A stretch of DNA of 64,000 bases from Mariannaea sp. PMI_226. Its lineage: Eukaryota > Ascomycota > Sordariomycetes > Hypocreales > Nectriaceae. The notes beneath the pieces were generated by a model, which worked only from the letters and a program-made list of their open reading frames with translations, did no database searches and had not been told where the DNA came from. Location: assembly GCA_024336345.1 (NCBI GenBank), contig JANFOG010000003.1:502501-566500 (forward strand), in the 5' to 3' direction. This document shows, piece by piece, positions 10,601-21,809 of the stretch. The position numbers and the translations under genes were made by a program. Within the stretch, counting starts at the first letter, position 1. Each line of letters begins with the position of its first letter.

Positions 10601-13089
10601 CTTCAACTCGCCCAAATCGAGTGCTCAGTCCGGATTTCACACGAGCCTGGAGGTCTACCGGATGATCTGCTTGATGTACCTTGACCTTGACGAAGATACT
10701 ACGATTTCTTTTCTCACAGTGTTCACAGCCGCATGGCTCAAACGTCAGACCACTACCATCTCGCATGTTGGGACAAGGAAAAGCAGGCTTGGGTGGGAAG
10801 GACCCAGGATTTTGGCGGCGCCAGGAGTTGTTATTCCAAGCTGCTCCACCACGCCCAGTTGGTGAAATCCTATGCTCAGTTTGACTCTGGTGGCCATGAA
10901 AAGTTGCGTTTCGCTGGGTGTGAAGACCTCGACGGGCTCCCCTTGGATGACGGGGCTGGTTGCGTTGAGCGGAACCCCGAGTAAATGGAGGGGAAATGGC
11001 TTTGACATCATTGTGCCGCAGATATCCAGATCTTTTCTGTCCCTCATTTCTGTCGGGATATATGCTCTGACAAGGAATGGGCGCACTCTCATCTATAGGT
11101 GGAGGGGGAGATAGTGGGATAGGAAGATGCCGAACAGGCTGAGAATGCATAAGCGGAGGATGGTATTGTTGGTCGATCGGATCATTAGTATTGGAAAAAT
11201 TTGACATAGGTCTCGAAGGGTGAGATAGGAAAGGTGGAGAGTACTGGTGGTTGATTTGCTCACCATTCGCGATGATTCCTGGAGCACTCATCTGAGGATT
11301 GCTTGTATGCTGCGACATGGGCGAAGGGGCGACAGGAAACCCAAGAGATTCAAATTGTGGAACTTCTGCTGCGGCAGACTGATCCTTATGCTTCCCGTAA
11401 TCAATAGACGATTCCGTGGGAATAACACAAGAATGCTGGGTTTGGGGCCTCCGAAAACCTACGCCTGGCTCCTGGGCTGATCTCTATTCAGCTCGTGGTT
11501 GAACCGAGGATGGACGAGTTGGCTGAGACATTGATTCTTTGGGAGTATGGTAGACATTGTCGAGCTCACTTGTGCCCGTAGCAAGCTCCGAGTAACCAAT
11601 GACTGTAGATGGAGGAAGCGATCGAGTAAGGGAGCGGCCGATAGGTGTAGGTGACAGAAGAGTGTCTCGAGTTGGTCGCTTGACTTTTGTGGGAGTCAAA
11701 GCATTGTATTCATCTGACATACAAGCCGTCATAGGACCGACATTAGTGTCTGCCATAGGCGCGATCATGCAGCCGTCATCTGGCTCAACCTGGACAAATT
11801 GTGCTGGGCCACGAGGAGGGCTTGGGGACGATGCCACCAAATTCTCGCTTGTCTCCGAGGGGTTCTTCGACTCCACATCGAGGGGCCTTTGAGACTGACT
11901 GTAATTCCGAGCGGGCATGGGGGGGAGAGGCCTGTTGCTTCCATTGGCAATCACGATGCCGTTCACAATTCTTGGTTGTTTGGAGCATGTCCCAGCTGCT
12001 GCTGCCGACTTTTGTAGCGCTTCAACGGCACCCCCTACTCCATTACTATTAGGTAGAGGGGTTCCCACAAGCCATCCTGGAGGCGGCATGTAGTAATGGC
12101 TGCCGTTATGCATAAAGACTGGTGGAGGTGCGTTTCTGGTTGTGGGTGAGCAATGATGAGAATGGGTCTCAGGAGGCCCGGGAAGGCCATTGGGTTCAAA
12201 TACTTTCTGGCCAGCTATGCAAATGTTAGTTTGACCTGTCAGGAAAAAGTTGATAAGTCAAGCTCATACCAAGCCAGTTCTGAAGGTTGTTGTTGCGGCA
12301 ACATGTTACAAGGTCCTTTGGCTTTTGATTAGCAGCATGGTCTGGAGCCATAATTAGAGCTCGCCGGTGCTTGAGGGCATTGGAAAGAAGCGGCATAAAA
12401 TCGTCGTGGATGTTGCCGAGAGACTTCCAATCTCTTTCATCAAGGAAGGTGAGCAGAGGTCCTTGCGATTCCTCCCAGTGGATGAGTTTGGATCTGTTGC
12501 ATTCTTTCGCGGCCCACTCATCAGTCCAGTGGCAGATGTGGACGGCGACTTCTTTGTTGAAGTCCTCTTTAAGAATCTTGTTTTCATCTACAAGAGTGCA
12601 GGTGACGTTCCAGAGGTTCAAGGCACCATACTGGTAGAGATCCGATGCATCGAACCAAAGCCACAGATCATCCCAGCGCTCAAGGGGCCGCATATCTCTC
12701 ATATGCTCCCAATAAATCTTTCTGAGCGAGTTACAAACGGACTGAATCTCATCCTTAGACCAAAGGTGGATACGTCGCTGAGGTAGCAGGTGTTGCATCA
12801 TTCGAAACGGTCGAGCTCCGTTTCGGGTGGAAAAGATAGCCTTAGCCTCGGTCTTTGGGTAGTTGGTATAGAAGCCGACAGGAAGGTAATCCTCGATATA
12901 TGTTTGCATTACACCTTGGGATCCAGGAGTCTCAAGCATCTTGTAGACAATAGGCAACCCGTTAGGGTAAAATTCCGTGAAGGCTGCCTGTTGACTGAGC
13001 GGACGATCCTCAGCGCGAACCCTTGGGAAATTCGCTTGCGTGAAGACAGGTGCCACATGGCCTCCTGCTCTAGGAGGAGGCGCATCCAT
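7692..13089 (-). CDS. Very large uncharacterised protein with Cys cluster and RRM-like segment
   Basis: I do not recognise this protein. Four exons are inferred: 13089-12270, 12214-11570, 11476-10555 and 10497-7692, giving 1730 residues. Residues 1-275 look folded: many aromatic residues, such as RWDDLWLWFDASDLYQYG and HICHWTDEW. Residues 275-720 are Pro/Ser/Asn-rich and probably disordered. Around 720-740 sits a cysteine cluster (FEPCGCEHCEKR). It is followed by a stretch of about 70 residues (FVKVKVHQAD to ILPALRSKW) whose pattern resembles an RNA-recognition motif, split by the last intron. The remaining 900 residues are low complexity, with a Lys7 run near SSQKKKKKKNN and basic blocks. 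A motif EDWPSLPPPR lies near the C-terminus. The third intron carries an in-frame TAG that splicing removes. RNA binding is a guess from the fold-like pattern. Confidence 0.85.
11477..11569 (-). other. 93-nt intron that removes an in-frame TAG
   Basis: On the minus strand the frame of the orphan gene meets TAG at about 11484-11486. A donor GTGAGC at 11569 and an acceptor GATCAG ending at 11477 enclose it. A branch-like GCTGAAT lies 10 nt before the end. The intron is 93 nt, a multiple of three, so retention would keep frame and truncate the protein at about residue 517. Confidence 0.7.
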
Positions 13090-14231
13090 TACGTCTACCT
13101 AGTAATTATTAGGGGATATTCAAGTCAAGGTGCTCTGTCCCCGGAGCAAGGATCAACGAATATCGGCTCGCAGCCGAAACGGCAGCGAGCAAATGAGTCG
13201 ACAGGGTTGGGGAGATGAAATTGATGGATCGCAGCTTACCGTCAGGCAACCTTATTGATAAGCGTTTTCTGGTAAAGACGATACTAGGAGGAGCTGACTT
13301 TTAAAGAAGATAGTGATAGTTGTTTGAATAGAGATATGTAAAATGGGTAAGGGTATGTGGGTGTGAGTATGTGAGTGTGAGTTTGTGAATGTGAGGCTTC
13401 GCAAGTTGTGAAGGTGATGAACCTGGCCAACTTTGCAAAACCCAGAAAAGTTGTGGAAATGTGAAGACGAAAAGGAAGAAAGGAAAAGCGCAGGAAAGAA
13501 ATGCAGATGGAAACGAGTGAGGGTTGTGCTGGTTCGTTTGATGCAAGCTGGCGACAGGCGTTTGGCAGCTGGTCAGGCAGAGGGGTGAGCGCAAGCATTG
13601 ACTAACTGTTTGAAATAGGATTGAAGGACAATAAGACCAACGCCCGTTTGGTGTGAATAGAAACAAACGACAAAAAACGCACAGTGACTGGCCAATGAAT
13701 GGGAGGGGAGACAATGGCGGAGACCGAGGAGAAGTGTGCTTGTTTATTGTTTGATGCCGCCGCCCGTTTTCTCACATCAGGTAGTTTGCAAGCGGTCTGT
13801 TATGCAGTATTCCGCCTCCCAGCGTGTCGGTCTTCGTAGAGGTTAAATCAACCTAATTATGAAAAAAAAAGATATCATAGAGCATGCTACTCATGCTGCT
13901 ATCCATGCCATCCTCACTTGTGGTTGGCCAAACAGGGTCCATGCTGATGATGCAGTCATAGTAGTCGTCACAGCACGTCTTCGCAAGCACCATTCACTGT
14001 TGCTAGGCAGTTTTAGAGAAAGAGAAGAGAGAATGCCTAATTTTGAGACAAAACAGAGCTGAGCATAGGCTGCACAAACGGGATAAGAGGTTCAATCGGA
14101 CAATCGGAGTCTATCATGCGTGAGAGGGGAGTATCGCTAGCTCTCACGGAATGAGGCGGTTTGTTTATACATAGAAGGGAAAATCTAGACCATTTTTCTC
14201 GTACACTTAAAAAAAAAACAAGTTAACTCCG
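13090..14231. promoter_or_regulatory. 5' region of the orphan gene, with a probable leader intron
   Basis: On the minus strand a donor (CTGACG then GTAAGC) at 13239 and an acceptor (AATTACTAG) ending at 13099 suggest a 141-nt leader intron just upstream of the ATG. Further upstream, about 13290-13560, the minus strand is C/T-rich, as fungal leaders often are. The rest up to the FMP46 stop shows no gene. Confidence 0.5.
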
Positions 14232-14749
14232 TTACTTCTGGGCGTTCAGAAGCTTGAGAATCTCGGATTCATTATCGCCCGCAATCGCCTTGCCATTGTT
14301 CCAGTCGACGACCTACAAATAGCGTTAACAGAGTGAAGCAGTGGGAGGACTGAGGGTTGCAAGCTAAAAACATACCATCGGTCGAATAAAGCTGTTTTTG
14401 TTTTGCTTGAAGCTCCGTAAGGCTTCCGTCTCGCTCTTGGCGTCCTTGATAACATTGGAAATACCCTTCGTCCCGACGTACTCGATGATGGTCTTCACCT
14501 GATCCTCGGTTGGGGGTTCCTCGGTGACGTTGAGCTCGAACGGTTCGCGGGAGGGCTTGGCATTTGGAGAAGCGCCAGCTGTTGAGTTGGCAGAGAGCTG
14601 TTTGAGCAGCTCGGCTACCCTCACAGACGTGGGGGAGCTGGCCTTGTGAAAGACCGTGATAATGTCGAGCGTCTTGTGCTACGTGAAGTGTAAGCCATTG
14701 CACAATTGTCATGTCAACTGAAGGCCAGAGAACTTACAAAGCGGAACAT
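14232..14749 (-). CDS. FMP46: FMP46-type mitochondrial redox protein (DUF1687)
   Basis: Small protein of the Fmp46 family, a thioredoxin-fold protein found in yeast mitochondria with a presumed redox role. Its exact reaction is unknown. Three exons are inferred: 14749-14738 (12 nt), 14678-14376 and 14312-14232, giving 131 residues. The start MFRFHKTLDIITVFHKASSP matches the family N-terminus and needs the 12-nt first exon. Other visible wording is RVAELLKQLS, the FELNVTEEPPT segment followed by a helix, FIRPMVVDWNNGKA and ESEILKLLNAQ. I see no CxxC pair, and no cysteine at all in the spliced product, so a classical thioredoxin mechanism is unlikely in this copy. The neighbours do not add functional information. 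Confidence 0.85.
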
Positions 14750-15316
14750 GTTGAGTGATTCGTTTAGTCCAAGCTGCGTGGAGAGGGAGCTTGCGTTGGG
14801 GGATGGGAGTGTTTAAGATCAGGGACGTCGATGCTTGATGCTCTGATTCGGAATAGCTTCGTGAAGTTGCGTCACGCCGACATGATGTTTAATAGGTAAG
14901 GCAAGCCAGAAAATGGAAGGGCTCGGCATTTCGGATGGCCCGTGCATATTGTGGGACATCCGCTTCTCCTACCTACTTTGCTACCTTGTTCCATTGAAAA
15001 AAAAAAAAAAGTAGATACGTACTTCGTACAGACGTCCTGATCCACAACCTCAGGCGATGTAGGTTCTGCCAGGTACCTACCTATTCACAACAGATCTACC
15101 TTACCAGACGGCTACGTGAGTGAGATGCGGTTCTACGTTTGTGGCAAGTATTGATAATCGATTCAATTGTAACTTTTAATTCCCGCGAAGCTGTATATGG
15201 TCCTTTCTTGAAAGACAGCCTATTACTCTGACCATGGAAAACTTCAACTCTGTTCCCCAGTCGTAGTCGCACTCCTCAGCCAAATTGGTACCTACAGCAC
15301 AACAGCGCTGTCTGTT
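14750..15316. other. Spacer between two minus-strand genes
   Basis: Promoter side of FMP46 and 3' side of the desaturase gene. It holds a run of 13 or so A near 14998-15010 and AGGTACCTACC-type sequence near 15070-15085. No gene is seen. Confidence 0.6.
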
Positions 15317-16751
15317 CTACTTCTTCGGTGGGTATTTCTCTCTAATCTGCTCCTCCGTGAACTTCCGCGTCAGTTTCTTCAATAGCTCAATTCGTCCCTC
15401 CATTGTCAACTGGATTTGGTCACCCATGGGAACCAAACATTTCGCCAGTGTCTCATAATCTTTGATCATGAGCCTGAATGTGACCATCAGGTAGTCAATG
15501 TTGTGAAACACCAAAGCGCTCTCCTTGGCGTAGATGTGCTTCTGCTGAAGGAATGATACAGGATGGTCACGCCAGTGCCTCAATGGGTTCAAGTGATGCG
15601 AAGTGTGGTAGCCGTCATTGTAGCAGTACCGATTACTCTGTGTTTCAGATATGTCAGTCAATGTTACTCTTCTCTCGAGGCCCTCACTACGGATGAGAAT
15701 CACTTACTGGAACATCAATAAGCGTAATGCTTGACCGATAGTCCGAGTCAGGTTGGTCAGCATCAACGAATGCGTGCTGACCCCAGTTTCCAACCATCAA
15801 GCCGAACCGAAGTAAAAACAAAGGAATAAGATAGGCAAAGAGTGTTGCTCTTGGATCAATGAGACTCGTCAAATAGTAAAACCCATAAGTGAGGAACTCG
15901 GATCCAGCCGCCTTGGCGGCCATGATTGGTCGGTTCTTTCGGAGAAAATACAAGGGAAGGTCCAGCCAAATAAAGAAGTAGAAACGACCGACGTAATGAA
16001 GAAAGTGGAAAATATCATCTCGTTGATATCTCATAGTCGAAGAGAGGTCATCCGGCCCATTGCCCTCAACGTGGTGATGCTTGACATGATGGTAGAAGTA
16101 GGTGTTCCATGTGTGCCCCATCATGGGATCAAGGATGAAAGGGAACGTCTTATCTAGAAGCGAATACTTTTTGTTCAAAACACCTCTCATATGAATGTGT
16201 TGATGCATCATCAAGGTATAAGCCCCCACGTAGTAAAACTGCATGGCAACGTGGAAAATGGCGTGAGGGTAGGTGAAGTTGTAGAAAAGATAGAGAGTAC
16301 TAGGAATCGAGGTGGTCATGTAAATGATCAGATGCGTAAGCATCACCACATCTGTTTCATGGCGAACAACTTTCCTCGCCCATGAGATATATGGCCGAAG
16401 AAGATGTTTCTCTAAAGGAATTGAAAGCTTCAAGGATCGCAAATCGACAGATGAGAAGACCGTAGGTTCAAAATCCGCATGCTGAGGGTCGTTCTGAGCT
16501 TCGAGGATAGCCACAAGCTCTGAATCATTATTTTGCTTGTTGGGAGCAGCTCGCCTGAGACATGTTGTCGTCCCGGTTGACTCGGATGTGGTGGAGGAGA
16601 AGGCATCCTTGTTTCCAGATCCGCCTTGGCCAGGACAAGCTCCAACTGCGTCCTGTTGTGTGGTCGACTCTCTCACATCGTCTGCCATTGACTGCAGCAC
16701 GATGCGATCCGCAGGTGTGAGAGCCGCATCGAAGACGATGTGGCGATCCAT
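15317..16751 (-). CDS. Membrane fatty-acid-desaturase-superfamily protein
   Basis: Probable di-iron membrane oxygenase or desaturase. Two exons are inferred (16751-15708 and 15637-15317, intron 70 nt, phase 0), giving 454 residues. The three histidine boxes of the superfamily are visible: HQHIH near residue 180, HHVKHHH near 219, and HTSHH near 357. Several hydrophobic segments lie between them (MLTHLIIYMTTSIPSTLYLF, FFIWLDLPLYFL, TLFAYLIPLFLLRFGLMV). The first 110 residues are hydrophilic, rich in Ser/Thr/Gln and probably disordered. There is no cytochrome b5 domain, so electrons must come from a separate partner. The substrate cannot be read from the sequence. Acyl lipid desaturation, sphingolipid modification or alkane-type oxidation are all possible. 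It stands alone, without a pathway gene next to it. Confidence 0.85.
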
Positions 16752-18537
16752 ACTGAATTAGCGCGCCAAAGGAAGATGAAGAGTGCAGAAAGAAAGCTTC
16801 ATCAACAAAGCTCTTGGAAGCTTCTTTTAAAGAAACCCAAAAGGCCCCCTATTATTCAAGACAGGACAGAGATTGACAGCTAACTCCATCTCTAATTTAG
16901 GAAGCGTGGTAGGGTAGACAACCCGCTAGAGTCGCAACTGACCCACTACCGAGATGGCTATTCCCGCTACCAAAGCCACCAAGTAGTCACCAAGTAGCCG
17001 CCTTTAGCAAGGGCCAACTCCTTAGGTCTCAGGGCGTTACACAACTACGAACGGCAGGCCCCGGATTGGGGAGCTGGGGGGTGATCCGAGTTTGCATTTG
17101 GAGCATTGGGCAACCAAAGCCACAATTGATGCCGTGGCAAAGCTGTGAGGGACAAATACAATTTGATGCTTCTACAGGCAGGGGAAATGCAGGCAGCAGC
17201 TTTGGCAATTGGTAGATTCAGGTGGATTACCTACCTCATTACGTATGCTGGACGTTTTGCTTGTTTCCGAGATACGAATGCAGGTACGCAGGACGTAGAC
17301 ATTTCAGTGGGATCGTCCCACTTCGGCTTGTATTCGCCGGAATGTTGATGCCGTTTGGTCAACAAAAATAACATGAGGCCTCACGCTGTCAATTGCCGAG
17401 ACCTAGTTGTATTCTACGTACGTATGCAATGTACGTAGGTAGGTATGTATGGCTAGGTACGTTGGATAAAATGAAGATTGGACTGAGCCTCCCCTAAGCA
17501 AGCTGGAATTTCCTGGAAAGTAGCCAATTCTGTTACTAGGGCGCCAAACTCGGCGACACGCTATGCATGAACGGATTCACCCGTGTGAACATACCATTGA
17601 GAACGGTCTAGGCCGTTGCGTTGCATTTGAAAAGACGGTGTAAGAATTTTCTCTTTGTACAGTATTGCCAGTATGGATCTTAAGCATCGTACGTTGCAAA
17701 GGTCAAATATCTCTTTGTCTACGTCTGAATCTGTGAGCAGCACTATCGAGAGTAACTCGATGGTTGCAGTTGAAACGCTGCCTCCATGACAATGCTAATA
17801 TCCGCAAAGTATTTCTTCAGGCTTCGCCGCATAGTACACTCTGCATCGTGATTGATGTTATTTAAAGAAGCCAAATGAAAGAAGAAAAAGAAGAAGAAAA
17901 AAAAGGACTATTTACCAATATTGATTCTCTGCTCAAGCTAGATAAAGATACTTGGAGAGATGTAGGAACGCGAACGAAGGTCCTTACGCTGACCTATCAT
18001 GAATTTTTCACGCCCGGCTCAGTCACCACTACAGCGCTGATATGTGGCAAAGTGGCCTACTTCGATAGAATTGCCAAAGAGGCCATGAGGAGGTCTATTT
18101 CCTAAAATTCTTTGGCTGGTTTCACAAATGGCACTTACTTAATGCTTAGTTAAATAAGTAGGTCACCGAGCCAATGGCGCGGGGTGTTAGAGCCCCTTAT
18201 CCAATGTCCAAAAGAAGATGGTGCATCAAGTTGCAATATTAGCCATTTGCGCAAAACTCAAGAAAACAATGATTGGATTCAATGAGAAACTTGGATTATG
18301 ACAATACTTGGTCCATGACGTAAATCAGATTCTGATCTATCATTGCCAGATCATGACGCATTATGAAGTCAGCCTGTGGAGAGGAGGAGAACAGGGCAAA
18401 TCCTTAGCAAGTGGTGAATAACTATAAAAGATACCCTTGGGAAAGGAAATAAACATCATATGCTCATCAATTTCTCATAATTTTCAGATTGAGGATTATT
18501 AAAACATTTATTTAACTCATCAAAATTTTTTATCACA
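16752..18537. other. Divergent spacer between desaturase and small hydrophilic gene
   Basis: Promoter region for both flanking genes. A cluster of TACGTA and TAGGTAGGTATG motifs lies at about 17415-17462, and an AGCCCCTT element resembling a stress-response element is near 18191. A 76-codon frame at 17875-18105 starts with a Lys/Glu-rich run and resembles no known protein. Confidence 0.5.
18423..18430 (+). promoter_or_regulatory. TATA box of the small hydrophilic gene
   Basis: TATAAAAG lies about 110 nt upstream of the ATG at 18538, the spacing expected with a short leader. Perfect TATA boxes in fungi tend to mark regulated or stress genes. Confidence 0.55.
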
Positions 18538-19032
18538 ATGTCTGGATATTCGAGTGTTTGTAACCGCGGCGTCTACGAAGCTGGCGATCAACGAAACGCA
18601 CCTCAGTCGGAGCTTCGAAACAGCGAGCGATTCGAAGAGGGTAAAGTACATTCGCACGACAGGCTCGATTCCAGTAAGAATACTTCCAAATCATTGACAG
18701 TAACACGGTTACTGACAAGGTTTCAGAGGACGAACGGTCCATTGCCAATCGCTTAGCGGCTGAAGAGGTTTGTGAAAGTCCAACAAAAATCGGAACTCAA
18801 GTCCTGACAAATACCAGCGACGAGAAGACGCCGGAGACGACAAGGAGACTGCCATGAGCAAGAAGGATCCCACCTTACCAGTATGTCTATCACAAGTCAT
18901 TGGCCCACGCCGGGGTTCTAATCATGTTTATAGGCCAAGATGCACGGTAACGAACCTTCCAAGGGAGCCAAAATTGATGCTCAGCTACAGGCGGAGGAAG
19001 AGGAATATCTTAGGCGCAAGGGGAAGGCATGA
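18538..19032 (+). CDS. Small hydrophilic conserved fungal protein
   Basis: Four exons are inferred: 18538-18673, 18727-18767, 18818-18880 and 18934-19032, giving 112 residues. The introns are 50-53 nt and all keep frame. The product is highly charged without hydrophobic core, signal peptide or membrane segment, and is probably intrinsically disordered. It starts MSGYSSVCNRGVYEAGDQRN, carries IANRLAAEE in the middle and DPTLPAKMHGNEPSKGAKID near the end, and closes with LRRKGKA. I recall this layout as a family of small ascomycete proteins without known function, but cannot name it. The TATA box and the hydrophilic composition would suit a stress- or conidiation-induced protein, which is inference. 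The second exon (41 nt) and the third (63 nt) are short enough for gene finders to miss. Confidence 0.78.
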
Positions 19033-19876
19033 GTTATGACGAGGACTTCACAGAGTAACAAGGAGAGATCAAAGTATTTGGAAATAAAATCTGTATTGGA
19101 CTATATAGAATGTTTTTAGTAACCAAGTTTCAGTGGTTGCCTCATCGCAGTTTGACGACGCGAAATCCACGCGCAGTTGCAGCCACGACGGTTCAGTGCA
19201 CTGAGACCCTAGCCCAATTCGCGAACAGGTAATTGATTTGAGCATCACTACAATATCTGTTAGTTAACAACTCCTTCAGAGGGTAAGACGTTGAAATATA
19301 ACAGAATAAAACGAATCTCAGAATATGTAAGAAATTGAATATCAGCTATGCAAATGGTATAGCTACTCCGGCGAAAGAGAGCCACCAAATGCAATCAATC
19401 GCAAATTATAGTCATCTTTGGACATTGGGGTTGACAAAAAAAGAAGAATGTAGCTTACCTTGATGCGTTTTATCATAATACAAACTGTTTGCTGAATTCT
19501 TGCGGTAAAGCAAGGTGATTGGGAGTCGAAGTTTCTGAGGCTCTGGAAATTTTCTTTTGAAGCTCCTGAAGCGAAGAGTGGGTCACGCATTGTTGCCCGG
19601 TTCCTGGGCACGGGTTCGGCATAACGTGGTTCCGATAATTTTAGTTAGGGCACAGGATCATTTTTCTACCCACACACGCTTCGATAGCCGAGCCATCAAA
19701 AAGTCTTTGGCGTTTTCAAGGTACGAGAGGCTCCAGCAACAATCAACTAACGGGACAGCATATCGACACTTGGTATGAACACACCGATTCCCCACGACCG
19801 CAGTTGCATTTAAACAATCTCTGCATACGAATTCCAGAACTTGCGACTGACCGACTGCTACTAGATCACCGTCACA
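19033..19876. other. Promoter region of RPL14, with a possible leader intron
   Basis: The stretch holds the 3' end of the small gene and the RPL14 promoter. A possible leader intron runs from GTATGA at 19773 to ACTAG at 19864, with a CTGAC branch site 15-20 nt before its end. No other gene is seen. Confidence 0.45.
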
Positions 19877-20388
19877 ATGGGCGACGCTGTTATTGAGGGT
19901 TCCAACTGGCGCCTCGTTGAGGTTGGCCGAGTCGTTGTGATCAACGGCGACCACCCCTTCGCCGGCCACCTGGCCACCATCGTCGAGATCATCGACCACA
20001 AGCGAGTACGTTTTTGACGGATTCTTCTCAATGACCCCCTGGCGCGCAGAAGTGTTGACATGGAAATTATCAGGTTCTCGTTGACGGTCCTTCCTCAAAC
20101 CCCAAGCTCGCCGTTCCCCGACAAGCCGTTCCCCTCAGCAAGGTCCTCCTCTCCTCTCTCAGCGTTGAGGGTCTTGTCCGTGGCTCCCGAACTGGTGCCG
20201 TCCGAAAGCAGTGGGAGAAGAGCGAGATTGACGCCAAGTGGGAGCAGACCAACTGGGCCAAGAAGCGCGACCAGATTGAGCGAAGGAAGAACCTCACCGA
20301 CTTCGACCGCTTCAAGGTTCTCCGCCTCAAGAAGCAGCGACGATTCGAGGAACGCAAGGCTCTCGCCAAGGTCAAGGCTTCCGCATAA
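19877..20388 (+). CDS. RPL14: 60S ribosomal protein L14 (eL14)
   Basis: Structural protein of the large cytosolic ribosomal subunit. Two exons are inferred: 19877-20005 and 20074-20388, giving 147 residues, normal for fungi. The N-terminal KOW/SH3-like part is visible as [29 protein letters not shown] and VLVDGP. The C-terminal half ([20 protein letters not shown] and the basic [16 protein letters not shown]) is the eL14 domain. The intron of 68 nt has a GTACGT donor and falls between the Arg codon of HKR and VLVDG. The gene is followed on the same strand by EGD2 and ATP7. Each has its own promoter-sized spacer. Confidence 0.97.
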
Positions 20389-21057
20389 ATGGGTTATTAA
20401 ACGCTGGAGTCAAGGAGGTGTGCTTTGCAGGCCGGGTTTAGATCGAGAGGCACGGAACAGGACAAGGATATGCATCACGGCGGCATAGAAGCTGCTGGAT
20501 TCTCTTTTGCTCCAGTTCTTGAAGGCTGTATGTCATCACATTTCATCGTTATGATGGACGGGATCATTACGGATTTCCTGAGATCAGGTTGAATTCAAAG
20601 CATGAGGAGCATTAAAACTACGGATCGCAGTGAAGTGTAGCCAAAAATAAAAACAAATACCCAACCAAAAAAAAACAATTGAATCCTGTATCTCTTTTCC
20701 AGTAATTAATCGGCACATCCGTCGCCATATTGCGTATTTCATGCATTGCCCCAGATTGCCAAATACCAGTCTCCGGAGAGTTTGATTACCTAATGCAGTT
20801 TAGCTCCACCTCCCACCAAGCCCTAGAATTTCGCTGTGCGGATTTGAATCACAAAACGAAGAAGACGTGAGATAGCCGGTAGCAAACAGAGTACCTGGGA
20901 CCAACAAAACTGTACGTACGTTGCTTTATTTTTCCACTCCAGCCTGGACGACCTGCTGTTCGTTTTCTGCGGCAGCAATAATTTTTGAGACAAAAATTCT
21001 CGGGCGGCAAATTTGGAACAATTTCACTAACATTTAACGACCCCTCCAGTAGCAAAA
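20389..21057. other. Spacer between RPL14 and EGD2
   Basis: 3' region of RPL14 and promoter of EGD2. The stretch directly before the EGD2 ATG (AACGACCCCTCCAGTAGC) contains a possible acceptor, so EGD2 may also have a leader intron. No gene is seen. Confidence 0.5.
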
Positions 21058-21809
21058 ATGGCGAACCCCAGAGTTGAGGAGCTTCCCGATGAGGAGCCTA
21101 AGAAGACCAACATCGAGGTCGAGGACAGCAGCGACGACTCCGATGTTGAGGAGGTCGAGGGCAACCTCCCTGCTGGTTCTACCGCCGTGATCCACAACCG
21201 CAACGAGAAGAAGGCTCGCAAGGCCCTCGAGAAGCTGCACCTCACCCGCATCCCTGGCATCACCCGCGTCACTCTCCGCCGTCCTAAGAACGTGAGTGAA
21301 GATGGCCTTTTGACGCCCTTGTTGCGGACTTGGGAAATTTGAAGGCGTTGAGCTAATACCCCGCAGATCCTTTTCGTCATCAACAACCCCGAGGTCTACA
21401 AGTCCCCCAACAGCAACACCTACATGTGAGTTAGCCTCGATCCTACTACTTTGACACAACCAAGCATTAACGTTGTTCCAGTGTCTTTGGTGAGGCCAAG
21501 ATCGAGGACGTCAACGCTGCCGCCCAGCAAGCCGCCGCTGCCCAGCTCGCCGCTCAGGGTGCCGAGGACCACTCCGGCCACAACCACGGCGAGCCCAGCA
21601 AGGCCGTCGAGGCTGCTGAGGCCGAGAAGAACGAGGAGGAGGAAGACGAGGATGAGGATGACGAGGAGGACGTCGATGCCGAGGGTCTGGAGGATAAGGA
21701 TATCGAACTCGTCATGACACAGGCCAACGTCAGCCGCAAAAAGGCAGTCAAGGCCCTGAAGGAGAACGATAATGATATCGTCAACTCTATCATGGCTTTG
21801 AGTATCTAG
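21058..21809 (+). CDS. EGD2: Nascent polypeptide-associated complex subunit alpha
   Basis: Alpha subunit of NAC, which binds nascent chains at the ribosome exit together with beta-NAC and limits wrong targeting to the ER. Three exons are inferred: 21058-21291, 21367-21425 and 21482-21809, giving 206 residues. An acidic N-terminus ([15 protein letters not shown]) is followed by the NAC domain at about 48-112 ([45 protein letters not shown]). Then comes an Ala/Gln-rich linker, an acidic run (residues about 145-160), and a C-terminal UBA domain ([20 protein letters not shown]). The length is normal. Its place beside RPL14 joins two ribosome-linked genes. Confidence 0.97.

Noticed and set aside
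13284..13714. Two long minus-strand frames upstream of the orphan gene
   Set aside because: Both come from a C/T-rich leader and read as Leu/Phe/Ser/Pro low complexity.
17875..18105. 76-codon frame with ATG on + as a possible small gene
   Set aside because: It starts with a simple AAG/GAA run, has no recognisable motif, no splice support and lies in AT-rich spacer.
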